DNA from: Saprospiraceae bacterium
GTDB lineage: Bacteria > Bacteroidota > Bacteroidia > Chitinophagales > Saprospiraceae
Assembly (NCBI GenBank): GCA_016787415.1
Contig: JAEUUT010000151.1
Location: forward strand, 1 to 35,247
Reading direction: 5' to 3'
DNA length: 35,247 nucleotides
Below are positions 17,905 to 26,055 of this stretch, one piece after another. The notes under the pieces were generated by a model. It did no database searches and was not told where the DNA came from. It was given only the letters and a program-made list of their open reading frames with translations. Each line of letters starts with the position of its first letter. Position 1 is the stretch's first letter. Position numbers and translations under genes: made by a program.

Positions 17905-17939
17905 CAAAAAAAAGCGGAAAGGAACAAGTCCTTTCCGCT
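17905..17939 (-). terminator. Rho-independent terminator for the 46-codon small gene
   Basis: AGCGGAAAGGA (17913-17923) and TCCTTTCCGCT (17929-17939) form a perfect 11-base-pair stem with a five-base loop. Eight A residues on the + strand (17906-17913, the last one in the stem) become a U-tract in a minus-strand transcript, while no T-run follows on the + strand. The stem starts 20 bases past the stop of the small ORF at 17960-18100. It could also give weak protection to the end of the LacI mRNA on the other strand. Confidence 0.85.
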
Positions 17940-17959
17940 GGTAAAATGCTGTATTTCTG

Positions 17960-18100
17960 CTATTCTTCTTCTTCGGAGGGCCCGCGGAGGCGGTATTTTA
18001 TTTTTTCTAAAGGTTTGAGTTTTTTCTTTTTGTGGTCTTGTTGTTGGTAGGACGATTCGTCCGGGCGGCGGTTATCTTTTTTCTTCTCCCAGTGTTTCAT
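17960..18100 (-). CDS. Small, highly charged protein of unknown function (46 aa)
   Basis: I do not recognise this 46-residue ORF. It starts MKHWEKKKDNRRPDESS, continues with a Lys-rich middle (DHKKKKLKPLEKIKYRLR) and ends in RGPSEEEE: strongly basic with an acidic tail, no Cys, no hydrophobic helix and no signal peptide. It is therefore probably cytosolic and may bind nucleic acid or ribosomes; that is only inference. Support for a real gene is contextual: a consensus Bacteroidota promoter at 18245-18274 points at it, and a perfect terminator for the same strand lies 20 bases beyond its stop. The leader would be about 140 bases. If the ORF is not translated, the unit could instead encode a small RNA of about 330 bases. 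Confidence 0.65.
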   Translation of the reverse strand: MKHWEKKKDNRRPDESSYQQQDHKKKKLKPLEKIKYRLRGPSEEEE

Positions 18101-18244
18101 GGCAAAAGTTGAGTTTTAGATTGGTACTTCCGGGAATCTGCTGATTTTTTACGGAAGTTGCGGTGAATGAATAAGGTGAATTAATGTTTTGAAAAACAGC
18201 CGAATACAAGCACAAAACACCTGCTATCGGTTGCTTTTCAGTTA

Positions 18245-18274
18245 CAAAAATAACCGGCATTTTTTATTTGTCAA
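18245..18274 (-). promoter_or_regulatory. Consensus Bacteroidota promoter for the small transcript
   Basis: On the minus strand this reads TTG (18274-18272), 19 bases, then TATTTTTG (18252-18245), an exact TTG-N19-TAnnTTTG match. It lies between the end of the TerC-family gene and the 46-codon ORF. The predicted start is near 18238. Confidence 0.7.
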
Positions 18275-18367
18275 GATGTAAGGTTGTTAAATTTTCAAGT
18301 TGGCCAAAACTCAAACCGTATCGAGGCCTTTTCATACCGCAGGAGAAGGGATATTTGATCGCACTAT

Positions 18368-19363
18368 TTAATGAGCGCTATCGTCGTCGGAAGCACTGTT
18401 TTTTCTTTGTTGCGACAAAGATGCCAGTACCCCGGCAGCCATCAACAAGCCAATAACTCCGAGTGAAAGCCCGATCGGGATGTGGATTTTCAATGGAATA
18501 AGAATCATTTTTATTCCAATAAATACAAGAATACCAATGAGACTGTAACGCAGGTACTCAAAGCGGCTCAACATATCGGCCAGTACGAAATACAGGGAAC
18601 GAAGCCCCATAATCGCAAAAATGTTGGAAGAAAATACGAGAAACGGATCGGTAGTGATTGAAAATACAGCAGGCACCGAATCAAAAGCAAACAGAATGTC
18701 GGTGGTTTCAATGACCAACAGGGCAATCATCATGGGCGTTACGGCTTTTCGGCCGTTTTCAATGACAAAAAAGTGGCCCTGGTCGTAAGAGTTGCTGACC
18801 GGATAAAAACGGCTGATGACGCGCACGATCCAGTATCGCTCCATATCTACATCGGCGCTTTCGTCTTCATGATTAAACATGCGGTAGGCAGAATACAGCA
18901 GCAACGCTCCGAAAAAGTAGAACAGCCAGGTAAAATAGTGTACCAGCCAAACCCCCGTTCCAATCAGAATCCCCCGAAAAACAAGTACCCCCAGAATACC
19001 CCAAAACAGGATGCGGTGCTGGTATTGCTTTGGCACCTGGAAACGTGCGAAGACCAGCGCCATCACAAAAAGGTTGTCGATGCTCAAGGATTCTTCCAGC
19101 AAATACCCCGTCAGGAATTTGAGGGCTGCTTCTTTGCCGCCCATGGGTTCGTGGATGTAGGTTCCAAGGTTCAACCAATGGTATTCATAGGCAAAATAAA
19201 TCCAGACATTAAATACCAATGCAAGCACTACCCAGCCAAGTGTACTGTACAATGCTTCTTTGGAGGATGGCGTATGGGCTTTTTTGTTCAACAGCCCGAG
19301 ATCTATGGCCATCAAAAAAAATACCAGTACGATAAATCCAATCCATACTATCGGTTCAATCAT
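18368..19363 (-). CDS. TerC/Alx-family integral membrane protein
   Basis: A 331-residue protein with about eight or nine hydrophobic helices. It carries the TerC family signatures YLLEESLSIDNLFVMALVF (about 87-105, with Glu90, Glu91 and Asp96) and ETTDILFAFDSVPAVF, both with acidic residues inside membrane segments. The length fits Alx-like members (about 320), of which several are linked to manganese export or pH/metal homeostasis; tellurite resistance is only the historic name. The C-terminus (QQRKNSASDDDSAH) is hydrophilic. It has no same-strand partner nearby. No consensus promoter was found in the 212 bases upstream, which it shares with the divergent protease gene. Confidence 0.93.
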   Translation of the reverse strand: MIEPIVWIGFIVLVFFLMAIDLGLLNKKAHTPSSKEALYSTLGWVVLALVFNVWIYFAYEYHWLNLGTYIHEPMGGKEAALKFLTGYLLEESLSIDNLFVMALVFARFQVPKQYQHRILFWGILGVLVFRGILIGTGVWLVHYFTWLFYFFGALLLYSAYRMFNHEDESADVDMERYWIVRVISRFYPVSNSYDQGHFFVIENGRKAVTPMMIALLVIETTDILFAFDSVPAVFSITTDPFLVFSSNIFAIMGLRSLYFVLADMLSRFEYLRYSLIGILVFIGIKMILIPLKIHIPIGLSLGVIGLLMAAGVLASLSQQRKNSASDDDSAH

Positions 19364-19487
19364 GTTGTTGGTTCGTATTTGTGCGACACCGGGCAGAAAC
19401 GCAGTTGCATTTGCCGGAATATGACAGAATATGATATAAAGTTTTCGAAGGAAAGCGGCTTTCTTTGAGGCATCAATTGAAGTGTAT

Positions 19488-19514
19488 GCAACCGAAATAC
19501 CCGATTTTGGTTGC
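19488..19514. other. Inverted repeat upstream of the S8 protease gene
   Basis: GCAACCGAAAT (19488-19498) and ATTTTGGTTGC (19504-19514) pair over 11 bases with one G-T wobble and a five-base loop. No T-run follows on either strand, so it is not a terminator. It lies 61 bases before the protease ATG and could be a leader hairpin or a regulator site. Nearby, GAATATGA occurs twice with a 10-base period (19417 and 19427). Confidence 0.4.
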
Positions 19515-19575
19515 CAATGGTTTCAAATTACCGACCAAATCAATATTCCTGTAGATCAAACCTTTCTTACTGTAT

Positions 19576-22500
19576 ATGATCAGACGAATCCTCAGCATTG
19601 CTTTTACACTGATCCTGATTCCATTTTGGTTATCCGCTCAATCCGGCGCTAAGGTCAGGTTTAACTTTGGCGTCGAAACTTTCCCCGACAATTTCGAACG
19701 CCTGAAATTCCTGCTTCCTGATAAAAGCGAAATTGCCAACGGGCGTTATGTACGCTATATTCGTACCAAAAATCTCATCTCTTCGCCTGTACGTGCCCAA
19801 ATTGCTGCATCAGGCATTGAAATTATCGGGTATGTCCCGTCCAATGTTTACCTGATTTCCATACCCGAGTATTACGACCTGCAACAACTCGATCGTACCG
19901 GGGCATTGAGTATAATGCCCGTTCAACCTGAGTGGAAAATAGCTCGCAACCTCCATGAACGTCCTTTGGGCAACTGGGCAATGAAGGGAACGCAAGTAGC
20001 CGTAAATGTAAGGGTTTACCCCCATGTTTCGCTTCCCTCCGCCGCACAACTTTGTACTCAGTCAGGTTGGGAAGTAATAAAAACGGGTACAAATGCATCT
20101 TTCCTGCAATTGCTGGCGCCGGAAGAACAACTGGGAAACATAGCCGCACAACCTTTTGTGCAATACATGGAACTGATTCCTCCTCCAGCCATTCCGGAAG
20201 ATACCAGGGGTCGCTCTCTGCACCGCGCCAACCTGCTCGACAGCGATGCGCCTGGTGGAAAAAAATACAATGGCGACGGCGTCAAGGTGCTGGTGCGCGA
20301 CGACGGAATCGTAGGCCCGCACATCGATTTTCAAGGCCGCATACACAACCAGACGCAGACTCGGGCAGACAATGGCACGCATGGCGACGGCGTAGCAGGC
20401 ATCGTTACCTCTTCTGGCAATCTCGACCCCAGAAACAAAGGCATGGCGCCGGGCGCCGAACTGTACGTGGTCGACTATACCAGTGATTTTCAGGATGAAA
20501 CGCTCGACCTTTTTTTGGATGAAAATGTAAATATTACCAACTCTTCCTACTCCAACGGGTGCAACAGCGGTTACACACTGGCCACTGAAATTGTAGATGG
20601 TCAGATGTACACCTACCCTACCCTTGTACACGTTTTTTCGGCCGGAAATGCCAATGGAGATGACTGTGGCTCCGATAATTACGGCGCAGGTAGCGAGTGG
20701 GCGAATATCACGGGCGGCCACAAACAAGGCAAAAACAGCATCGCCGTTGCCAACCTCAACGCAGCAGGTGTACTCGATAACACCTCGAGTCGTGGCCCAG
20801 CCTATGATGGCCGCATAAAACCCGACATTTCGGCCAATGGAACGGCTCAAATATCCAATTCGATAGACAATACCTATCAAACCTTTGGTGGAACATCCGG
20901 CGCTGCGCCCGGCATTGCAGGTTGCCTGGCCCAACTTACGCATGCCTACAAAACCCTGCACAACGGGCAAGAGCCCGAAGCGGCATTTCTGAAAGCACTC
21001 CTCATCAATACAGCCAATGACCTGGGCAATACCGGCCCCGATTTTAAATTCGGCTGGGGGCATGTCAATGCAGCGCGGGCGCTGAAATCTATGGAATCTG
21101 AACAATGGGCCCCGGGGTTGGTCGATCATGATGCCGTTTTTACCCAATCTCTGACGATTCCAGCAGGTGTCAGACAAGCCAAAATCATGCTGTACTGGCA
21201 GGAAATTCCTGCTTTTGAAATGTCGCCTCTTGCACTGGTCAATGACCTGGATCTTACCCTGAGTGATGCCGGCGCCAACGAATTTTTGCCCTGGAAACTC
21301 GACGCCACCCCAGACCCCCTTATTCTGAACACGCCCGCCGGTAAAGGCCGCGACTCGCTCAACAACATGGAACAGGTGGCCATCGACAACCCTGCGCCGG
21401 GTGAATACACCATTACGGTGCACGGCGCCGCTGTTCCGCTGGGGCCGCAGCCGTTTTACCTGACCTGGGAATTTCTTACCGATGACATTCAAATTACCTA
21501 TCCTAATGGCAGCGAAGGTTTTGTTCCGGGGGAAACGGAACGCATTCACTGGGACGCATTTGGCGTATCTGATAATTTTGTACTTCAGTATTCTACCGAC
21601 GATGGCAGCAATTGGCAAACTATGACGACGACAGCAGCCACTGCGCGCATGTACGACTGGGCCGTGCCGAATACGATTAGCGGCAAAGCGCGGGTGCGCA
21701 TTCAGCGTGGAGCCTCGACCGATGTGAGTGATGAGCCGTTTAGCATAGTGCCTGTGCCCAAAAATTTTGCCATTGAAAAGGCTTGCCTGGATTCGATTAC
21801 TCTTTCCTGGATGGATATTCAGGATACTTTGTCGTACGAGGTGTACATGCTCGGCAATAAATATATGGAAGTAGTGCAGTCCAGCACCACCAATTCGGCT
21901 ACGTTTCCCATTGATGCGCCCCAACTTGGGAAATGGCTGTCCGTAAGAGCCGTCACACCGAACGGGCTAACGGGCAGGCGGGCCCTGGCCTTTTACTGGC
22001 CTGGCGGTTTGCTCAACTGCCCGGCGCCTAACGACGCATCCGTTGTAGTGCCCGGCGCTGCCGACGCCGACACCATACGTGCCTGTGTACCAGTGAATTA
22101 TATCGTTGAAGCGCAGTTTAAAAACAGCGGACAAAATATCATATCAGGTGCTTCTGCCAATTATCGCTTTGGCAACGACCCGGTTGTTTCTGTTCCATTA
22201 CCGGATATTGCTATTGGAACAACCCTTGATTTTGCTTTTCCGCAAGCAGTCGTATTGAGTGCCAACCAGTCATTTCCTGTAAAAATTTGGGTATCATACC
22301 TGCAAGACAATTACCGATACAATGACACAGTGAGTTACGACCTGGTGTGTGCGACATATCCGCTGGAAAACTATTTTACCCAGGGTTTTAATGGAAGTAG
22401 CCTTCCTCAGGGATGGCAGGTTTCCAACCCCGACCAAAATATTACCTGGAGCCTCACGCCTGCCCCTGTAATAGGCCCCGACGGCTTGTCTACCAACGCC

Positions 22501-23655
22501 GTTTACTTAAATTGTTTCAGTTATCAGGATAATTCCCAGGAAGATTACCTCTACCTGCCGCCGCTGGATTTGCACAGCCAGATGCATCCCGGATTGAAAT
22601 TTGACCTGGCACATGCGCGATACAGTAATTCATTTACAGAAGCATTGCGCGTTGAAGTGTTCAGCAATTGCAATCCGACGTCGGCGCCTGTTGTCGTATG
22701 GCAAAAAACAGACCCTCAACTCGCTACCACGGCCAACTCAACCACTCATTTTGAGCCGGATGCTGCCGCAGATTGGCGAACGGAATACATTGATTTACAG
22801 AACTTTACAGGGCAATCCATTTTTGTTCGATTCGTTTCTGAAAATGGCTACGGAAATGATATTTATCTCGACAATATCAGTTTCTATGAATTCGACCAGG
22901 AATCGCCGGACGCTACTTTTTCAGCATCTTTTGATACGATTTGCCGGGGAGATACGGTCATTTTCCAGTCGCTGGCGCCATTCTCTCCTACATCTACCTA
23001 CACCTGGCAGTTTGGAATAGGCGCCTCGCCACAATCTGCTACTGGCCCCGGCCCGCATGCGATTCGATTTGTACTACCCGGCCTTAAAACACCCAGGCTG
23101 GTGGTGAACAATGCAGTCGGCGTCGATACGGTGACACAGGAGATACTGGTAAAACCGTTCCCTACTACCAATTTTACCTATACCTCATCAGATTTGAACG
23201 TAACATTTACCAATACCGCTGTAAATGCCGGAACCTATCTGTGGATTTTTGGAGATGGAGACACCAGTACGGCCGCCAACCCTGTACACTTGTATCCTGC
23301 TCCGGGGAATTATATCGTTAGACTTGTTGCGACCAATGAATGCGGCGCCACCGAAAAAGTATCAGTAGTCATACTGACAAGCGCCACGGAAGAGTTGTCG
23401 GCAGCCCCCGGAACAAGGATACTGCCGAACCCGAATACTGGTACGTTCGACGTGGAATTAAGAGGCCTGGATCACGAACAGGTCATCCTTTCTCTGCTGG
23501 ATATGCAAGGCAGGCTTGTTCAGGAAGAAAAAACGGAATTGACCCATGCCGTTAAAAAGGTGCATTTTGAACAATCTTCATTAGCCAAAGGAGTTTATCA
23601 ATTGGTCGTTCGATCAAATGCTGCTTCTATGACTTATAAAGTGGTGGTGCAATAA
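19576..23655 (+). CDS. Secreted S8 (subtilisin-like) serine protease with PKD and T9SS sorting domains
   Basis: A 1359-residue secreted protease. A signal peptide (MIRRILSIAFTLILIPFWLSAQ) precedes a possible propeptide region. The catalytic domain spans about 215-510 with Asp242 (VLVRDDGIVG), His269 (HGDGVAGI), oxyanion-hole Asn358 (FSAGNANG) and Ser441 (GGTSGAAPG). The Asp motif is DDG rather than the common D(S/T)G. Accessory modules follow: a convertase-P-like segment (about 515-640), ITYPNGSEGFVPGE and fibronectin-like stretches, a MAM/jelly-roll-like region (about 930-1110), two PKD-like segments (the second with IFGDGDTSTAANPVHLY) and a C-terminal type A sorting domain (from ILPNPNTGTFDVEL, about 1282, to KVVVQ). 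Export through the type IX system and anchoring or release at the cell surface are expected. The substrate is unknown. Confidence 0.95.
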   Translation: MIRRILSIAFTLILIPFWLSAQSGAKVRFNFGVETFPDNFERLKFLLPDKSEIANGRYVRYIRTKNLISSPVRAQIAASGIEIIGYVPSNVYLISIPEYYDLQQLDRTGALSIMPVQPEWKIARNLHERPLGNWAMKGTQVAVNVRVYPHVSLPSAAQLCTQSGWEVIKTGTNASFLQLLAPEEQLGNIAAQPFVQYMELIPPPAIPEDTRGRSLHRANLLDSDAPGGKKYNGDGVKVLVRDDGIVGPHIDFQGRIHNQTQTRADNGTHGDGVAGIVTSSGNLDPRNKGMAPGAELYVVDYTSDFQDETLDLFLDENVNITNSSYSNGCNSGYTLATEIVDGQMYTYPTLVHVFSAGNANGDDCGSDNYGAGSEWANITGGHKQGKNSIAVANLNAAGVLDNTSSRGPAYDGRIKPDISANGTAQISNSIDNTYQTFGGTSGAAPGIAGCLAQLTHAYKTLHNGQEPEAAFLKALLINTANDLGNTGPDFKFGWGHVNAARALKSMESEQWAPGLVDHDAVFTQSLTIPAGVRQAKIMLYWQEIPAFEMSPLALVNDLDLTLSDAGANEFLPWKLDATPDPLILNTPAGKGRDSLNNMEQVAIDNPAPGEYTITVHGAAVPLGPQPFYLTWEFLTDDIQITYPNGSEGFVPGETERIHWDAFGVSDNFVLQYSTDDGSNWQTMTTTAATARMYDWAVPNTISGKARVRIQRGASTDVSDEPFSIVPVPKNFAIEKACLDSITLSWMDIQDTLSYEVYMLGNKYMEVVQSSTTNSATFPIDAPQLGKWLSVRAVTPNGLTGRRALAFYWPGGLLNCPAPNDASVVVPGAADADTIRACVPVNYIVEAQFKNSGQNIISGASANYRFGNDPVVSVPLPDIAIGTTLDFAFPQAVVLSANQSFPVKIWVSYLQDNYRYNDTVSYDLVCATYPLENYFTQGFNGSSLPQGWQVSNPDQNITWSLTPAPVIGPDGLSTNAVYLNCFSYQDNSQEDYLYLPPLDLHSQMHPGLKFDLAHARYSNSFTEALRVEVFSNCNPTSAPVVVWQKTDPQLATTANSTTHFEPDAAADWRTEYIDLQNFTGQSIFVRFVSENGYGNDIYLDNISFYEFDQESPDATFSASFDTICRGDTVIFQSLAPFSPTSTYTWQFGIGASPQSATGPGPHAIRFVLPGLKTPRLVVNNAVGVDTVTQEILVKPFPTTNFTYTSSDLNVTFTNTAVNAGTYLWIFGDGDTSTAANPVHLYPAPGNYIVRLVATNECGATEKVSVVILTSATEELSAAPGTRILPNPNTGTFDVELRGLDHEQVILSLLDMQGRLVQEEKTELTHAVKKVHFEQSSLAKGVYQLVVRSNAASMTYKVVVQ

Positions 23656-23664
23656 GCGATATTT

Positions 23665-23700
23665 CCGGTACCTGTTGCGCAACATGCCAGCAGGTGCCGG
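23665..23700 (+). terminator. Possible terminator after the protease gene
   Basis: CCGGTACCTG (23665-23674) and CAGGTGCCGG (23691-23700) form a ten-pair stem with one wobble and a 16-base loop. ATATTTTATC follows, so the T-tract is weak. Its position, nine bases past the protease stop, supports a 3-prime end role. Confidence 0.5.
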
Positions 23701-23785
23701 ATATTTTATCACCCTTGCTGATGATCGCAGTCATTGAGTGTTTGTCGTTCAGGAACTTGTTTTGCAGTATAAAATAAGCCAGATT

Positions 23786-24199
23786 ATGAACATCTATCTT
23801 GCATCCGACACGTCTATGGGGACATTGCAGGCCCAGTTCAATTCTTTTTTTCCAAACCTGAAACTGGCTTTTTTCAGTAAGCCGCACGATGACTTCAAAA
23901 GCAGTGCTGCGAAATTTTTGATTCAGGAGAAAAACAAACCTTTGGGTGAATTGACAGACCGGCTTTTAATGCCGGATAAAGTGGAAGTGCATGCTGACAT
24001 GAAGGTCCTGGAAGTGGAAAATTTGTTTGAAGAAAAATTCGGGCTTCATGTGCAGGTTTTCAGACGCTCCGGAAAAATTTGGCTGGAAACATCGAAAACA
24101 GACCACCTTACCCTGGCCGAACAGGAATTGAAAGCCCTGGATAGCGACCATATTCATACAGAATTTGGCGACCCGATGGATTACAGGGAGCAGGACTGA
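23786..24199 (+). CDS. Hypothetical protein of 137 aa, Bacteroidota-type
   Basis: No characterised function is recognised. The frame is open from 23738, but the ATG at 23786 (MNIYLASDTSMGTLQAQF) is preferred because the upstream part is not protein-like. The protein is soluble, without signal peptide or membrane helix. It seems to have two similar halves: FNSFFPNLKLAFFSKPHDDF near residues 18-37, and an E-rich segment leading to FGLHVQVFRRSGKIWLETSKTD near residues 80-107. Each resembles a short beta-alpha unit. The tail is acidic (DPMDYREQD). I have the impression of similar uncharacterised proteins in other Bacteroidota but cannot check this. Its stop lies one base before the 7-bp tandem repeat and 128 bases before the universal stress protein gene. 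Confidence 0.75.
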   Translation: MNIYLASDTSMGTLQAQFNSFFPNLKLAFFSKPHDDFKSSAAKFLIQEKNKPLGELTDRLLMPDKVEVHADMKVLEVENLFEEKFGLHVQVFRRSGKIWLETSKTDHLTLAEQELKALDSDHIHTEFGDPMDYREQD

Positions 24200-24200
24200 G

Positions 24201-24296
24201 TGAGAGGCGAGAGGTGAGAGGCGAGAGGTGAGAGGTGAGAGGTGAGAGGTGAGAGGTGAGAGGTGAGAGGTGAGAGGTGAGAGGTGAGAGGTGAGA
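24201..24296 (+). repeat. Tandem repeat of the heptamer TGAGAGG (13 units plus a partial)
   Basis: Thirteen contiguous 7-base units run from 24201 to 24291, then TGAGA to 24296. Units 2 and 4 carry C instead of T at the first position (CGAGAGG); the others are identical. The + strand is purine-rich and has a stop codon in every frame, so it is not coding there. It lies just after the 137-aa ORF and 31 bases before the universal stress protein ATG, so it is probably in that gene's leader or promoter. Near-perfect units suggest recent slippage expansion. Confidence 0.97.
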
Positions 24297-24327
24297 AATT
24301 TAAAAACAGCAACACAACATATCGATT

Positions 24328-25161
24328 ATGAAAACGATCATAGTTCCTACCGACTTTTCAAAATGCGCCAACAATGCCATGATGTATGCGCTGGAAATGG
24401 CGCAAAGAATCGACGCCAAAATCGTTGCCATTTATGTTGTGTATCCCAGCGAAGGGGTCGACAACAATGTGTACGATGCATTCTGGATCGACGATTATAT
24501 CAAGCAACGCAATAAAAGCATGGCCTCCTGGGCAAAACGCTTTACGAAAAGCCCACACCTCCAGAATATTCCCGTTGAGACTGAATGCCGGGTCGGTTTT
24601 CCGGCATCTTCCATCGTGCAGGCGGCCGAAGACCTGAAAGCAGATATGATTGTGATGGGCACCACCGGGGCTACCGGACTGAAAGGTGTGTTGCTGGGCA
24701 GTGTAGCCGGCAATGTCATCACCGGCAGCAAAATACCGGTTATGGTAGTTCCTCCCAAAGCCGTATTCCGCAACCATGCTCGCTTTGTATTAGCCACCGA
24801 TTTCAGGATGCACCTGAACCCCACAACGCTTCAAATGCTGAGAACCACCCTGAACATCCAACATACAGGGCTCGACATCGTGCATGTTTTTACCAAGCCC
24901 AATGCAGAGCCCAGCAAACGCGATGAAGAAGTACTGAGCAAAAAACTGAGCAGCATCCCGCACGATTTCCACTACATGCACAGCACGCATATTGCACAGG
25001 CGATCAGTGATTTTGTAGAATCGACTGGCGCCAACGGCGTGGTGGCCGTGGCACACGAGCACTCACTGTTGCACAAACTTTTTGCTGACAGCATTTCCAG
25101 AAAACTGGCACACCATACGAATGTGCCACTGCTGGTGCTGCACGATGCTGAAAAGGCGTAA
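24328..25161 (+). CDS. Universal stress protein, tandem UspA domains
   Basis: A 277-residue cytosolic protein with two UspA-type folds. The first (about 1-145) starts MKTIIVPTDFSKCANNAMMYAL and has the ATP-binding pattern G-2x-G-9x-G-S at Gly111, Gly114 and Gly124-Ser125 (MGTTGATGLKGVLLGS). The second (about 150-277) starts ARFVLATDFRMHLNP but ends with VAVAHEHSLLHKLFADSISRK, where the glycine motif is missing, so only the first is likely to bind nucleotide. The role is stress survival, with no specific partner visible. The 7-bp repeat directly upstream may affect expression. The gene converges with the amidase gene with two bases between stops and no terminator. Confidence 0.94.
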   Translation: MKTIIVPTDFSKCANNAMMYALEMAQRIDAKIVAIYVVYPSEGVDNNVYDAFWIDDYIKQRNKSMASWAKRFTKSPHLQNIPVETECRVGFPASSIVQAAEDLKADMIVMGTTGATGLKGVLLGSVAGNVITGSKIPVMVVPPKAVFRNHARFVLATDFRMHLNPTTLQMLRTTLNIQHTGLDIVHVFTKPNAEPSKRDEEVLSKKLSSIPHDFHYMHSTHIAQAISDFVESTGANGVVAVAHEHSLLHKLFADSISRKLAHHTNVPLLVLHDAEKA

Positions 25162-25163
25162 GT

Positions 25164-26054
25164 TCAATCGTTGTCCAGGTAACGTTTGACAAGTCCGTCG
25201 TAATAATCAATACGGCGGTCGCGGAAAAATGGCCATATCCTGCGCACATCTTCCGTGCGTTTTTTGTCGATGGCAACCACCACGTTTTCTTCGCGGTCGG
25301 CAGTGCCGATGTGTAAAATTTCGCCTTGCGGGCCAGCCACAAAACTCTGTCCCCAGAATTGTATGCCGCCTGTTACCCCCGTCCAGTCGGGCTCCTGCCC
25401 TACCCTGTTTACGGTAATAACCGGAAGCCCATTGGCTACGGCGTGGCCACGCTGGATAGTGTACCAGGCGTCGTGTTGCCTGCTTTTTTCAGCCTGTTCA
25501 TCACTGCTTTCCCAACCAATAGCGGTAGGGTAAATCAATACTTCCGCGCCAGCCAGTGCCATCAGGCGTGCTGCTTCGGGGTACCATTGGTCCCAGCAGA
25601 CCAGTACACCCAGCACGCCCACCGAGGTTTTGATGGGTTTGAAACCCATATCACCAGGCGTGAAGTAAAACTTTTCGTAATAGGCCGGGTCGTCCGGAAT
25701 GTGCATTTTTCGGTATTTGCCAGCGATCGTTCCATCTTTTTCAAAAACAACGGCGGTGTTGTGGTAGAGACCAGGCGCCCGTTTTTCGAACAAGGAACTG
25801 ACCAAAACAACGCCGTGTTCACGAGCAGCAGCGGCAAATATTTCTGTATCGGGGCCTGGAATCGGTTCGGCCATGTCGAACATGGCCGTATCTTCTGCCT
25901 GGCAGAAATAAATACCGCAGTGCAACTCCTGCAATACGACGAGTTGGGCGCCTTTTGAAGCGCACTCGGCAATACCGCGAAGCGATTTTTCAATATTCCC
26001 TTTTTTATCATTCGTACAGGATTGCTGTACGAGGCCTACTTGTAATACAGACAT
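25164..26054 (-). CDS. aguB: N-carbamoylputrescine amidase (nitrilase superfamily)
   Basis: A 296-residue carbon-nitrogen hydrolase that would cut N-carbamoylputrescine to putrescine, CO2 and ammonia. The nitrilase triad is present: Glu43 (VLQELH), Lys116 (YRKMHIPDD) and Cys153 (VLVCWDQWYPEAARL). YYEKFYFTPGD and WESSDEQ are also typical of the carbamoylputrescine group, as is the length. It lies one base after the stop of the LacI regulator gene (TAAGATG), so the two are co-transcribed and probably coupled. The agmatine deiminase gene upstream on the same strand supplies the substrate, which supports the specific assignment over a generic amidase. Confidence 0.92.
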   Translation of the reverse strand: MSVLQVGLVQQSCTNDKKGNIEKSLRGIAECASKGAQLVVLQELHCGIYFCQAEDTAMFDMAEPIPGPDTEIFAAAAREHGVVLVSSLFEKRAPGLYHNTAVVFEKDGTIAGKYRKMHIPDDPAYYEKFYFTPGDMGFKPIKTSVGVLGVLVCWDQWYPEAARLMALAGAEVLIYPTAIGWESSDEQAEKSRQHDAWYTIQRGHAVANGLPVITVNRVGQEPDWTGVTGGIQFWGQSFVAGPQGEILHIGTADREENVVVAIDKKRTEDVRRIWPFFRDRRIDYYDGLVKRYLDND

Positions 26055-26055
26055 C

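Noticed and set aside
18773..19468. Plus-strand open frame of 231 codons
   Set aside because: Antisense to the TerC-family gene, whose membrane helices and signature motifs are clear.
20062..21924. Long minus-strand open frame (620 codons) opposite the S8 protease
   Set aside because: It lies wholly within a clearly recognised protease gene on the other strand and shows no family motif; long antisense frames are common in codon-biased genes.
24201..24296. Heptamer array considered as a CRISPR or integration-site array
   Set aside because: There are no spacers and the unit is only seven bases; it is a simple tandem repeat.
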